Below, in pieces: positions 1-8,774 of a stretch of DNA of 54,530 nucleotides (positions are counted from its first letter, which is position 1; each line of letters opens with the position of its first letter). The DNA is from a filamentous cyanobacterium CCT1 (GTDB lineage: Bacteria > Cyanobacteriota > Cyanobacteriia > Phormidesmidales > Phormidesmidaceae). The notes under the pieces were generated by a model, which worked only from the letters and a program-made list of their open reading frames with translations, searched no databases and was not told the origin of the DNA. A program made the position numbers and the translations under genes. Location: assembly GCA_003017855.1 (NCBI GenBank), contig PYER01000009.1:1-54530 (forward strand), read 5' to 3'.

Positions 1-167
1 CCCGCATTCGCGCAGGCTATGCCCCCCACAACATGGCCGTCATTCGGCATATGGCCCTCAACCTGCTCTCACGAGAAGCCTCAGCCAAGGTTGGCAAGAA
101 GGCGAAACGCCTTAAAGCTGGCTGGGATAACACTTATCTCACCGAAGTCCTAGCCACGGCAGGGTGA
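1..167 (+). pseudogene. 3' end of ISAs1-family transposase (partial at window edge)
   Basis: An open frame enters from the window edge and stops with TGA at 165-167. Its last residues contain the stretch MAVIRHMALNLLSRE and then KRLKAGWDNTYL, which is the characteristic C-terminus of ISAs1-family DDE transposases (known family pattern: alternating IRR-ALNLL, then lysine-rich, then W-D-x-x-YL). The start lies outside the window, so whether the complete gene is intact cannot be judged; it is listed here only as a partial 3' fragment. A probable terminal repeat follows immediately at 171-183. Confidence 0.75.
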
Positions 168-170
168 GTA

Positions 171-183
171 TGCGTTTGCCCTG
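171..183. repeat. Probable right terminal repeat of the ISAs1-type element
   Basis: The sequence TGCGTTTGCCCTG lies 3 bases after the transposase stop. Its reverse complement, CAGGGCAAACGCA, looks like an ISAs1-type terminus. The matching left end is outside the window, so this is inference from position and motif. Confidence 0.45.
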
Positions 184-270
184 CAAAACAAAGCCTTTGT
201 CTTGTTCGGGACGCAGCACCACCTGTACAATTCTCTGACAGACATCCATCACCCCTGGTTGACTGACAAA
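184..270 (-). pseudogene. Fragment of an IS5-type transposase truncated by the ISAs1 element
   Basis: On the minus strand the reading frame gives PGVMDVCQRIVQVVLRPEQ followed by DKGFVL. This resembles the segment just before the conserved R-R-W-V-V-E-R-T motif of IS5-family transposases. The match stops exactly at the presumed ISAs1 end, as expected if the ISAs1 element had jumped into this gene. The piece is short, so family assignment is tentative. Confidence 0.4.
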
Positions 271-384
271 AGTTGATTGAAAGGTGCTGAACAGCCTATG
301 GTGCGATGGTTTCAGGGATCTAAGGAGAGAGGGGAGCCAGCGTTCTAAGCTTAGATACCACTCAAAAGCGTAGAGGCTGTGAAA

Positions 385-1480
385 AAAACTCCCCCCTCTA
401 CAATGCCTTGAACGCCTGGCTGGGTCAATTGGTGCCCTGGAACCATCGGGGCCATTTGACGACCTCCCTATGGATGGTGGTGCCTTGCTCCAGCACGGAG
501 AGGTCAACCTGACGCGCTGGCTACACAACAGTCGTCTGAACCTCCATCGCCTGTACAAGCCCTTAATTCAAGCAGCATTGGCCCATTGGGATGAGGACTG
601 TTTGTACCTAAGTTTGGACACCTCGCTGTTCTGGGATGAGTATTGCTTGATCCGCCTGGCAGTGATGCATCGAGGCTGAGCCTTGCCCGTGGTCTGGTGG
701 GTGCTCCGGCACCGCAGTGCGTTCGTTGCCTTCAGCGAGTACCGGGAGAAGCTTTACCAAGCCGCCCATCGCTTGCTGGCGGGGGTAAAGGTCGTCGTCC
801 TAGCCGACCGGGGCTTCATTCACACCGATGCTATGGCCACTTTGACGGCTGAACTCGGGTGGCACTAACGTATTCGAATCAAGCGCAATACCTGAATTTG
901 GTGGGCGGGTCAGGGGTGGTGCCAATTAAACAATATTCATCTTCAGCGCGGGGAGGCCCTCTGTTGGCACACGGTGAAGATCCACAAAGGGGAGTGGTAT
1001 GGCCCCGTGCATGTCGCCTTTGGCACCAACAACGTCAACGGCGAGTTTTGGGCCATCGTCAGCGATGAACTCACCCGCCTGCACACCTTCGAGGAATACG
1101 GCTTGCGCCTCGACATTGAGGAGGCGTTTCTCGATGACCAATCCACCGAGTGGAATCTCCAGAAAGCTGAGATTGACTCCGTCTGCGCCCTCTCCCGGCT
1201 CTGTTTCCTCTTAGCCGTCGCGACTCTCCACATCACCGCAAAGGCATCGAGGTCGTCGCCGTGGGCAAATGTCGTTGGGTTGGCCCCATTGGTTTCGCGG
1301 CAACAGCTACTTTCGCATTAGGGGGGATTGCTGAAAGCCGCCCTAAAGAACGGGTGGCCACTTATCCGTCACGTCTGTTTCACCCATAACCGCGACCCTG
1401 AACCCGCGATGGCCTCTCGCAAACAACACCAGCAACGCACCTATCGAATCGAGCCAAAATACATACGTACTGCCACACTA
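385..1480 (+). pseudogene. Decayed IS4-type transposase
   Basis: Successive short open frames on the plus strand together read as one transposase. The segments are NLTRWLHNSRLNLHRLYKPL (about 515-580), then LSLDTSLFWDEYCLI, then after an in-frame TGA at 677-679 PVVWWVLRHRSAF, then VVLADRGFIHTDAM (about 790-840), GEWYGPVHVAFG (about 985-1020), the YGLRLDIEEAFLDDQS motif (about 1100-1145, equivalent to the Y-x-x-R-x-x-I-E-E-x-F signature of IS4 transposases), and finally GWPLIRHVCFTHNRDPEPAM (about 1350-1410). At least three frameshifts and one nonsense codon separate these blocks, so the gene cannot be functional. No terminal repeats were recognised. Confidence 0.75.
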
Positions 1481-1514
1481 CTGATTAGTTTTTCAGTCAA
1501 CCAGGGGAAATCTA

Positions 1515-2478
1515 CTAAAGCCAATTTTTAACTATTGCATACAACTTATCGTTTACTTGCTGAATGCTCCAAGATGCAAGCGTCACTATCAGAAGGCAAA
1601 CGCTAAGTAAGTATAGCAGTTGAAAAATGCCAATCTCAGGAAAATAAAAGGCTTTCATAGTTACATAAATAGGACGATGAAATAAATACATTGCGTAACT
1701 ACTATAACTAAGAAAAAGCATAAGACTGGTACCAGCAAACGCATCTCGATTTCGATAACTTGCCGCAAAGATTAGATATGAAGACGATAATATAAAGGGA
1801 ATTTCTTTCAGTTTTTCTATAGTCCACCAGTCAGTTTTCATCACATAGAATGACAAAGCCATAATCAAAAGCATAGTAGTGTTTCTAATATTGAAAAGTG
1901 AGTTTTCTATACCGTAGAGAGCGCAATATATACCCACAACAAAACAGGGAAAATAAAGAATTAATCTAATATCCACTGTTTTAAAAGCGGCCATTACTAC
2001 TATTGCAGAAACTATTGTTAAGCCGTTAAATAGAATATAGTTTTGATGTTTTTTGCAAGCTTAACAAAAAAGGTACCATTAAGTAAAATAGCATGATCAT
2101 CGTAATAAACCATAGTGTTCGCGGAGCCGGTCCGTAAAGCATGGATACAAAGAATAGAGATTTTATAGATGTTATGCCATTGTTCTCTTTGCAAATGAAA
2201 AATAGGACTACAGCAATTAAATAAAGTGGATATATTCTGACCAACCGCTTCACATAAAAATCTTTTATCCCTTGCGATCGCATGACAGACTTTCCACTTA
2301 AAAAGCCCGATATCAAAGTAAATAGCCCAAGGGCTATCAAGGTAATCTTCTCAGAGGCTGGATATAGGTTTTGCGGAAGAAATTCAGTGTAGTCAAATAA
2401 ATGCCACTAACCAACGATATATAGTATACTGAAAGCCTTTAAGTAATCGATAAAAATTAATTTCTCACTATTTTTCAT
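1515..2478 (-). pseudogene. Acyltransferase-3 family gene, broken by an in-frame TAG and a frameshift
   Basis: An ATG at 2478 opens MKNSEKLIFIDYLKAFSILY, the typical start of acyltransferase-3 (OafA/Wzx-associated O-acetyltransferase-like) integral membrane proteins that acylate surface sugars. Codon 24 is TAG (2409-2407), and the frame then continues unchanged into WHLFDYTEFLPQN and GLFTLISGFLSGKS, the usual hydrophobic core followed by RIYPLYLIAVVLF. Near 2030 the reading frame shifts: the first frame ends at TAA (2026), while the adjacent frame carries on through YILFNGLTIVSAIVVMAAF to 1515. Both halves are rich in membrane segments. Total length, about 320 codons, is near normal for the family. 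Because of its two lesions it is called a pseudogene. It is the last gene of the minus-strand train and presumably once acetylated the polysaccharide or an amino sugar. Confidence 0.8.
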
Positions 2479-2711
2479 AAAAATTCCCAAGAACTTTATA
2501 AAATCAAAACATACAAAAGTGATTGAACTATTGCCTAGAGGAAGGAATATAGCAGTCCTAAATCAGTTGTGAGAGTGGGAAGCTTTTTGAGGAAAGATTT
2601 CTGTAGAGTTTTTTCTCACAATCCAATTAGGATAGCTATATTAGACAAAGCGTACTTGCTTTTTTCTACTCAACTAAATTCTAGCTGTGAATTATCACTA
2701 GTCATGCTGGA

Positions 2712-3689
2712 TTAGTGGGTAAACCCTAATTTTCTTCCGAAAACCTCAACACCATATCGAAGTAATCGATAATTGATGTTTGGATCTATGTCTCTGAGAA
2801 TATTATAGATTCTTAAATTTGTACTAAAGGGCAGTTTTCCCGATACCATTAATCGCACCCACCACTCAACATCTGGGTGAAAAACCTGCTCCCAAAATGG
2901 CTCTGGTGCCTGTATTTGCTGTAGAAGATAGCGTATTACTATTAGCCTGTCTTCCAGTTCTAATACTGACCCCCATCGTAGTATTTCTGACAGTATTCGC
3001 GTGAGATCTAAAGTAATTTAATGGTTCGGCAATATATGCGACATCTGAAAATGCTAATATTTTTGCGTAAAGCAACCAATCTGCTGAAAACCGAAGCTGT
3101 GTATCAAGCTTACCAGTTTCAACAAAAAACGAACGCCGCATAAGAACAGCACTTGCATTAGGTATGGTGCAATTAAACAAGAGATACTTGCATTCATCCC
3201 TTCCAACGTTAACAAAGTCATTAGACCACCTGACTTCATCCAGGTGATTAGTCCATTCTTTACATAGCTGAATCCTCTCACCTTCACCATTTATGTTCCA
3301 GGATTGAGTATGTGCTAAACCAACGGACGAGTGGTTTTCTAACCGTTCAACTAACTGGCTTAACAACTCTGGTGGCAGCTATCATCTGCACCAGCAAAAA
3401 GTAAATACTCTCCTTGGGCTAAGTCTGCCCCATCATTCCACCGCTTGTATGGCGAGCCACTATTTTGCCCATAAAACTGAGTTTTAATTCTAGGGTCGGA
3501 TAAATACTTTTGTATAACTTCTAAGCTATTGTCCGTTGAAGCATCATCTAAAATGATTAACTCAAAGTCACTGTAGGTCTGATTCAATAAACTTTGAATA
3601 CGCTCATCTAAATATTGAGCATAGTTGTAATTGGGGAGTACTATACTTACTTTAGACGTATTGGGATGGCTCCTCTCAATGGTTGTCAA
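2712..3689 (-). pseudogene. GT2 glycosyltransferase gene with two frameshifts
   Basis: The N-terminal part reads KVSIVLPNYNYAQYLDERI, then FELIILDDASTDNS and GEYLLFAGADD, the standard GT-A start, UDP-binding aspartates and DxD-like motif of family 2. Near 3370 the frame shifts, after which PELLSQLVERLENHSSVGLA continues the enzyme. A second shift lies at a run of five C (2970-2974, plus strand). Beyond it LELEDRLIVIRYLLQQI through FHPDVEWWVRLMVSG runs to a TAA at 2714-2712. The start is a TTG. The restored product would be about 325 residues, normal for GT2. It lies downstream of another GT2 and upstream of the broken acyltransferase in the same direction. Confidence 0.8.
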
Positions 3690-3731
3690 AGCCCGTTATG
3701 CATCCTAAAAAATTAGCTAATATCCGTTTCA

Positions 3732-4712
3732 TTAGAAGCCTTGAGGTGGTCTACTGACCAGTGCTCTGGAAAGATTTTTGAGTTGACTAACAACACGATT
3801 GACCTGATTGTAACCTTGCTCACTCAGGGTGAAATACAGAATTATCTTGCTGAAAAGATAGATAAAATCTCTTGAAAAACATTTATTAGGATATATCTGA
3901 AGTACTCGCAAGCATAAATAAACAGCTTGCTTGTAATTTCTGTTAACTGTGTAAGCTTTTAGCGCCAGAACATAGTATAGGTTACCGTAACTCTCCTTTT
4001 TCTTGTACTGCAAGTGGGGGGGGGCATCATCAAACATTGAATTGATCGCTTGTAACCCACCTCTCAACATTATGTCTGTGTTCCTTGAAACGCTACTTGA
4101 ATGTTGCCTGTAGTGAACCAAAGGTTCTTCTATTACTTGAAAATTATATTGAGAGGCAATACGCACCCACATATGCCAGTCACTAGGTCCTTTTATAGAT
4201 TCATCGAATACTCCGACTGTATCAAAGCAAAGGCGGCGTACCATGGGTGTACTACCACAAGGAACAAGATTTTTGACTAGCATTGTTTCATAAACGTTTC
4301 CTGGTTTATAAATAGAACCTGCGGTGAAAAGTTTTTCCCCCTCTGAATCCACGAAAAATACTAATGTATCCACCAAACCAACTTCGGGGTTATCTTCCAG
4401 ACAACGAAACTGCTTCTCTAGCTTAGTTGGTACCCAAACATCATCTGCATCTAGAAAGGCAATATACTTCCCCTGAGCGTTAAGTATCCCAGTATTACAT
4501 GCACCTGCATAACCCTTGTTTTCTTGTGAAAATAACTTGACTCGAGAATCAGAAATTGTTGTAAACCAATCCTTAACATTGTCTTGACTACCATCGTCAA
4601 TGATTAAGACTTCAAAATCAGAGAAAGTCTGTTGTAACACACTATTTAATGTGGTTGGCAAAAACATCATTGAGTTATAAGACGGGATGACAACGGAGAC
4701 GATAGGTGCCAT
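3732..4712 (-). CDS. GT2 family glycosyltransferase
   Basis: This 326-residue inverting glycosyltransferase transfers a sugar from a nucleotide donor to a growing lipid-linked glycan at the cytoplasmic face of the inner membrane. The N-terminus PIVSVVIPSYNSMMFLP, the LIIDDGSQDN block and the YIAFLDADDVWVPTKLEKQ block (DxD-type metal site) are diagnostic of family 2. GPSDWHMWVRIA contains the expected catalytic-region D-W. ATG at 4712 is preferred over an upstream in-frame start because AGGAGC sits just before it. The preceding aminotransferase stops 15 bases upstream, so the two are probably co-transcribed. The C-terminal 90 residues are unusual and lysine/tyrosine rich, of unknown role. Acceptor and donor cannot be read from sequence. 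Confidence 0.88.
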   Translation of the reverse strand: MAPIVSVVIPSYNSMMFLPTTLNSVLQQTFSDFEVLIIDDGSQDNVKDWFTTISDSRVKLFSQENKGYAGACNTGILNAQGKYIAFLDADDVWVPTKLEKQFRCLEDNPEVGLVDTLVFFVDSEGEKLFTAGSIYKPGNVYETMLVKNLVPCGSTPMVRRLCFDTVGVFDESIKGPSDWHMWVRIASQYNFQVIEEPLVHYRQHSSSVSRNTDIMLRGGLQAINSMFDDAPPHLQYKKKESYGNLYYVLALKAYTVNRNYKQAVYLCLRVLQIYPNKCFSRDFIYLFSKIILYFTLSEQGYNQVNRVVSQLKNLSRALVSRPPQGF

Positions 4713-4726
4713 AAAATTGCTCCTAG

Positions 4727-5944
4727 TTAAACAGCTGAATTTAAAAAATGTTTGACCTTGTGACTTTCCTTGATTGCCAAGCAAATAATTTGACAGATTT
4801 TACTAATGTCTTCAGGGGTTACTCCAGTGCCTGTTGGTAAGGACATCACCTTTTCAGTGAGGGCTTCAGTTTGAGGCAATAACAGTCCGGCATTAGGGAA
4901 ATAGGATTGATATGGATGCATTTTGTGACAACCGGGGTAAAAGTAGCGACGAGCTAATACATTTTCAGCGTGTAGAACCTGCACCAGTTCGTTGCGGTTG
5001 ATGCCAGCAATCGCGGGGTCAATTTCCAGAATGATGTATTGATAGTTGTTCTTCTCTAACTCGTTGTAAGCTGCCAGCTTTACCCCATCAATATCTGCTA
5101 ACTCTGTCTGATACTGTTTGTAATTGCGGTAATTCTGCTCGATGAACGTATCAATGCTCTCTAACCCCGTAACGCCCATAGCGGCTGCAACTTCGTTCAT
5201 CTTACCGTTGGTGCCGACGTAAACCACATTGTCGTAACCAGGTCCAAAACCAAAGTTTTTCATAAGACGAATTTTAGCTGCTAATTCGTCGTTGTTGGTC
5301 ACAACTGCGCCACCTTCAAAAGCATTTAAAAACTTCGTGGCATGGAAGCTAAAGACTTCTGCTTCTCCAAAATTGCCAATCATTTGACCATTATGTGAGC
5401 AGCCCACGGCATGAGACGCATCAAACGCCAGTTTGAGATTATACTGAGCTGCAATCTCAGCTAGTTCTTCGGTTTGACAAGGTCTTCCCCAAACATGAAC
5501 GCCTATAATACCCGAAGTGCGGGGAGTAATTAATCGCTTTACTTGATTGGGGTCAAGCGTGTGAGTAGCAGGGTCAATATCGCAGAAAACAGGGGTAATC
5601 TCTTGCCATTGCAAAGCATGGGCTGTTGCAACAAACGTGAAGGATGGAATGATAACTTCCCCAGTTAGCCCTAAAGCTCGAACCAAAATTTCTAAAGCAA
5701 TGGTGCCGTTACATATAGCGATGCAATGCTTCGCACCTGTGTATTCAGAAATTTTCCTTTCAAATTCCTGAACATAATTGCCATTGTTGGAAAACCATTT
5801 GCGATCCAAAATGTCGTTAATTCGCTCCAACAAGCGATCGCGATCGCCAACATTGGGTCGTCCAACGTGAAGCTTTTCTTGAAAAGCCGGAGGATTTCCA
5901 AAAATCGCTAATTCGCTAACTCGATTGACCGTGTACAATTTCAA
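4727..5944 (-). CDS. DegT/DnrJ/EryC1/StrS nucleotide-sugar aminotransferase
   Basis: PLP-dependent aminotransferase of 405 residues acting on NDP-keto sugars. Seen in sequence: CNGTIALEILVRAL in the cofactor region, the VIIPSFTFVATAHAL block, AFDASHAVGC (aspartate contacting the pyridine nitrogen) and SFHATKFLNAFEGGA, whose lysine should form the Schiff base. The opening with LHVGRPNVGDRDRLLERIND resembles dTDP-4-keto-6-deoxyglucose aminotransferases (VioA/DesI-like), which is a family inference. RfbA and RfbB further along the locus make that very substrate. The start is TTG at 5944 with only a weak GAGG nearby; no ATG alternative fits the conserved N-terminus. Downstream lie a GT2 and a broken acyltransferase, a set expected for adding an N-acylated amino sugar. 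Confidence 0.87.
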   Translation of the reverse strand: MKLYTVNRVSELAIFGNPPAFQEKLHVGRPNVGDRDRLLERINDILDRKWFSNNGNYVQEFERKISEYTGAKHCIAICNGTIALEILVRALGLTGEVIIPSFTFVATAHALQWQEITPVFCDIDPATHTLDPNQVKRLITPRTSGIIGVHVWGRPCQTEELAEIAAQYNLKLAFDASHAVGCSHNGQMIGNFGEAEVFSFHATKFLNAFEGGAVVTNNDELAAKIRLMKNFGFGPGYDNVVYVGTNGKMNEVAAAMGVTGLESIDTFIEQNYRNYKQYQTELADIDGVKLAAYNELEKNNYQYIILEIDPAIAGINRNELVQVLHAENVLARRYFYPGCHKMHPYQSYFPNAGLLLPQTEALTEKVMSLPTGTGVTPEDISKICQIICLAIKESHKVKHFLNSAV

Positions 5945-6380
5945 AGCCTCACTATAATCAAATTAATGGATGTATTGTTAAGCAGCGAGCATACATCTGC
6001 ATCAAGGAGTTTACTGAAAAGATCTTTAAAGAAAACTAAGATGCCAGACCTTTTACTTTTAATTAACTTGGAAGTAGACTAAAACCTCGTCTTACACCTG
6101 CTGTCATAATATATCGATACCGACTGCCACTTAATATTTTATGCCATACTTTACAATAATTTTGCAGATAAAAATTTGGGGTTTGTGCAATCTGGGCTAG
6201 TTAGTTTTAACCCACAAACTGAAGTCAACTCAATCACCTCAAGCCGATTTGTGTAATCGAGTTAATCATGCTCGAATCTTGCTCAAGGCTATTGATAAAT
6301 GTCGATTGCATGGAGAATGGAACTACCGAATTGTGTCGCGAAAGGATACTTCGTTACTTAAGTTATTGGTGTAAGCATCC
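5945..6380. other. Intergenic stretch without a recognised gene
   Basis: About 430 AT-rich bases lie between the aminotransferase and the broken GH68-like gene. A plus-strand frame around 6230-6373 encodes CNRVNHARILLKAIDKCR and ends in TAA. It hints at a transposase shard but could not be assigned. On the minus strand, TATAGT about 12 bases before the aminotransferase start could be a -10 element. Confidence 0.3.
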
Positions 6381-7483
6381 TTATTCAAATTTTGAGAGGT
6401 TTACAATCTGAATTGAATTTGAGTTCCAGACCACCTTAATTAAGGGTGAAATCGCTAATGACGTACGGCGCAAGTACCAACCATAGGCTATAAAGTCATC
6501 GGGGCGATCGGGCGTGGGAAAAAAGTTGGTGCCATAAATACCGGAGTGATTACTGCCTGTGACAACGGGCGTAGCACTTGCTGGCTCAAAGGGTCCGTCG
6601 GATGATCGCTCACATACCAGTACAGCGTAGAGTCGGTAATTTGGCGTTGCTCGACTGTCGGCAAGCATTTTGGATTGAGCTTTGTTAACCAGCAAGAAAA
6701 GAACAAATGATAGCGTCCCTGCTTGTAGATGATTTGAGGACGCTCCATCTCATAAAATGCCGATTCCTGTGTATCTGGAACAAGGGGCAGTGCCACGGGT
6801 GGTTGTAATTCGTAGGGACCAGTGATTTCGTCTGCAATCGCCAAGCCAATACAGCCGCGATAAATACTACTACTACTGGCAGCTTTAGCGGATGCACAAA
6901 TATATATATAGTAGCGCCCCGTCTCAACATCTCGAACCACATAAGGGTCACGCCATGGAAAATAATCGTATTCATAGCCACCCAGGGGACGCTTGAATCG
7001 ACTATACCAAGGGTTTTGGGCAGATGGTTTAATCAGTTCTGTAGTCAAATATCGCTGCCAGTGGACTCCATCCGTAGATGTTGCCAACCCAATGCCCTCA
7101 TTCAGAAATTCTGCTCCCGGCCCTGCTGCCGAGTAGAACAGGTAATAAGTACCGTTCTCTTTCAGCGCGCAACCTGCCAGCATCCGTCCAGTTTCCCAAG
7201 GGTTCTGATCTGAGGCTGCTAACGCCACTCCCGTATCCTGCCAGTGTTTGAGATCAGTTGAAGTGGCACTATGAATTTCTCCTTCAATCTACCAGGCATC
7301 CGCATGCGGCGACCCCTGGAGGTAAAAAAGACGATAAGTTCCCTCATCATTCAGCAACCACGGGTCCCAACTAGGATTGCTCCGCCACAAGCGAAATAGA
7401 GCTTTCCTGGCTCTGACGCTTCCTTTTGGGAGTCGGCTTACCAGTTCTAATGTGCCTTGATACAGATTACTGTTAAATCTCAT
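6381..7483 (-). pseudogene. GH68-like (levansucrase-family) glycoside hydrolase, broken by TAG and a frameshift
   Basis: Five-bladed beta-propeller enzyme of the GH32/43/68 superfamily. From ATG 7483 the frame reads SNPSWDPWLLNDEGTYRLFY, where W-D-x-W holds the likely nucleophile aspartate. A TAG then interrupts (just after HADAW, near 7291), and the same frame continues IEGEIHSATSTDLKHWQD. The WRDPYVVRD block (transition-state RDP) and YEMERPQIIYKQGRYHLFFS (acid/base glutamate followed by R) complete the GH68-type triad. Near 6595 one base is lost or gained: the first frame ends at 6488 and the neighbouring frame supplies PFEPASATPVVTGSNHSG to the end at 6381. Family members transfer or hydrolyse fructosyl units. 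A fragment of an IS200/IS605 element lies against its 5' end. Confidence 0.75.
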
Positions 7484-7497
7484 GGTGCATTCATTAA

Positions 7498-7635
7498 GAG
7501 GGTGTAAGGTATGAATTTCTGGGTACGGGCTACTACGTTTCAATCGTAGGACGAGATGAGGCAGTGGTACGACAGTATATTCGAGAGCAAGAGAAGGAGG
7601 ATCAACGCTTGGAGCAACTGACGCTATGGCAGTAG
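7498..7635 (+). pseudogene. 3' remnant of IS200/IS605 TnpA transposase
   Basis: On the plus strand, opposite to its neighbours, the frame reads YEFLGTGYYVSIVGRDEAVV then RQYIREQEKEDQ and a TAG at 7633-7635. This is the recognisable C-terminus of TnpA, the HUH transposase of IS200/IS605 elements. Only about 45 codons remain, so the element is dead. The terminal hairpin lies just beyond, at about 7678-7700. Confidence 0.75.
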
Positions 7636-7675
7636 GAGTGAGGGTGAGCAAGCCGCTTTGAACGGCTCCCCTACT

Positions 7676-8620
7676 CTAAAGCCTCCAGCTTTGCCGGAGG
7701 ATATTTACTTGTCTTTGTAACCTTTTCCACAGGCGCCGCTTTAAGTCGAACCGATACCCTTTCCAAGCAGTCATATCTACATACTTGAAGAATAGGTCTT
7801 TAAAGGGATGGGGTACTTTCGTATTCCAGGGTTTACCCCCTGTTGCATAATGAACGATATAAGGAGCAGCCACTAAATTGTTATACATTTCTTCTGAAAA
7901 CTGGCTTTCATTCCAGGACGCATAAGTAAAGATTTGTGGTTGCTGATTCCATCTAGGGTCAATTTCTATCCACCTATTAGCCAACATCGCATTCAACCCA
8001 TCCTGGTCATGAGCATTAACATACTCTTGATTCGTAATCAAATACTCAATTACTTTCTCACTGATATGCTCAGTACGCCATTTATCCAGGTTTATAACCA
8101 GTACACCTGCGTTAAAGTATTTATGATCTGGCTCCAACCCTAATTCCTTATATTTTCGCAGTCCCCAATCAGAAGATACAAATGGAACACCAGTGTCTTG
8201 CACAGCCAAAACATAACTTTCCGAAAGTTCTAGATTCCATAATTCTGCAATATTACGACAAATGACCACATCACTGTCCAGGTAAATAGCCTTTTTGACG
8301 TTTAGTGGCAGAAGTGTTGGGATAAACAGTCGGTAGTAAGTAAAAATTTTAACTCGCTCTGAACCAGGCAACTCAGGGATGTCTTTTATCCAATCATCTG
8401 GAATAGACAACCACGTCAGGTTACATGCGTGAGGCTTGAGGGACTTTAAAATCTTGTGCTTGTTGCGATCGCTAATTCCGCCGTCAATGATGTACAGGTC
8501 AACCACCTGAGCAGCACGTAAATTCTCAAGTAGTGAACGTAAAGTCACAGCTAACGGCATTGAATAACCGTCATCTGCAGCGCAAACTACAACGATAGAT
8601 TCGTCATTCGGGAGTACCAT
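7676..8620 (-). CDS. GT8 family glycosyltransferase (LPS-type)
   Basis: Retaining glycosyltransferase of 314 residues, related to LgtC/RfaJ-type galactosyl- and glucosyltransferases. Seen: IVVVCAADDGYSMPLAVTL at the N-terminus (UDP site), KKAIYLDSDVVICRNIAEL with the metal-binding DxD, YFNAGVLVINLDKW, HDQDGLNAML and HYATGGKPW, the classic H-x-x-G-x-KPW ending of the GT8 core. It starts at ATG 8620. The final residues NILRQSWRL are encoded by the IS200/IS605 terminal hairpin, so the original C-terminus was replaced when that element arrived. The catalytic core is complete, so activity is plausible. It belongs to the minus-strand polysaccharide train. Confidence 0.88.
   Translation of the reverse strand: MVLPNDESIVVVCAADDGYSMPLAVTLRSLLENLRAAQVVDLYIIDGGISDRNKHKILKSLKPHACNLTWLSIPDDWIKDIPELPGSERVKIFTYYRLFIPTLLPLNVKKAIYLDSDVVICRNIAELWNLELSESYVLAVQDTGVPFVSSDWGLRKYKELGLEPDHKYFNAGVLVINLDKWRTEHISEKVIEYLITNQEYVNAHDQDGLNAMLANRWIEIDPRWNQQPQIFTYASWNESQFSEEMYNNLVAAPYIVHYATGGKPWNTKVPHPFKDLFFKYVDMTAWKGYRFDLKRRLWKRLQRQVNILRQSWRL
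7681..7700. repeat. IS200/IS605-type terminal hairpin inside the GT8 3' end
   Basis: CCTCCAGCTTTGCCGGAGG forms a short stem (CCTCC/GGAGG) around a small loop, 46 bases after the TnpA stop. IS200/IS605 elements carry such subterminal hairpins instead of inverted repeats. The stem is also read, on the minus strand, as the last codons of the GT8 gene. Confidence 0.5.
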
Positions 8621-8745
8621 ACGCTATCTTTTTCAATCCATTAACGATTTGTTTACTTCGTCCCTATAATTGTGATGCCTCTAAACAAGAAGGCTTTGGT
8701 AACCCGCTATTTCCACGCCGCAGGCAGTAAATCAATCAAGTTCTC

Positions 8746-8774
8746 AGCTAACTTGACAAGTAGTCAAGTTAGCT
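8746..8774. repeat. Perfect 12-bp inverted repeat
   Basis: AGCTAACTTGAC at 8746-8757 and GTCAAGTTAGCT at 8763-8774 pair perfectly around the loop AAGTA. There is no T-run, so it is not a standard rho-independent terminator. It lies between the truncated GT2 and the GT8 gene and could be an element end or an mRNA processing hairpin. Confidence 0.7.

Noticed and set aside
139-558. 139-codon minus-strand open frame
   Set aside because: It runs across the ISAs1 terminus, an IS5 fragment and the IS4 relic, so it is a chance joining; only the short IS5-like part is reported.
6230-6373. Plus-strand frame with VNHARILLKAIDKC, somewhat like an IS630-type start
   Set aside because: The similarity covers only a few residues and does not continue into the family pattern.
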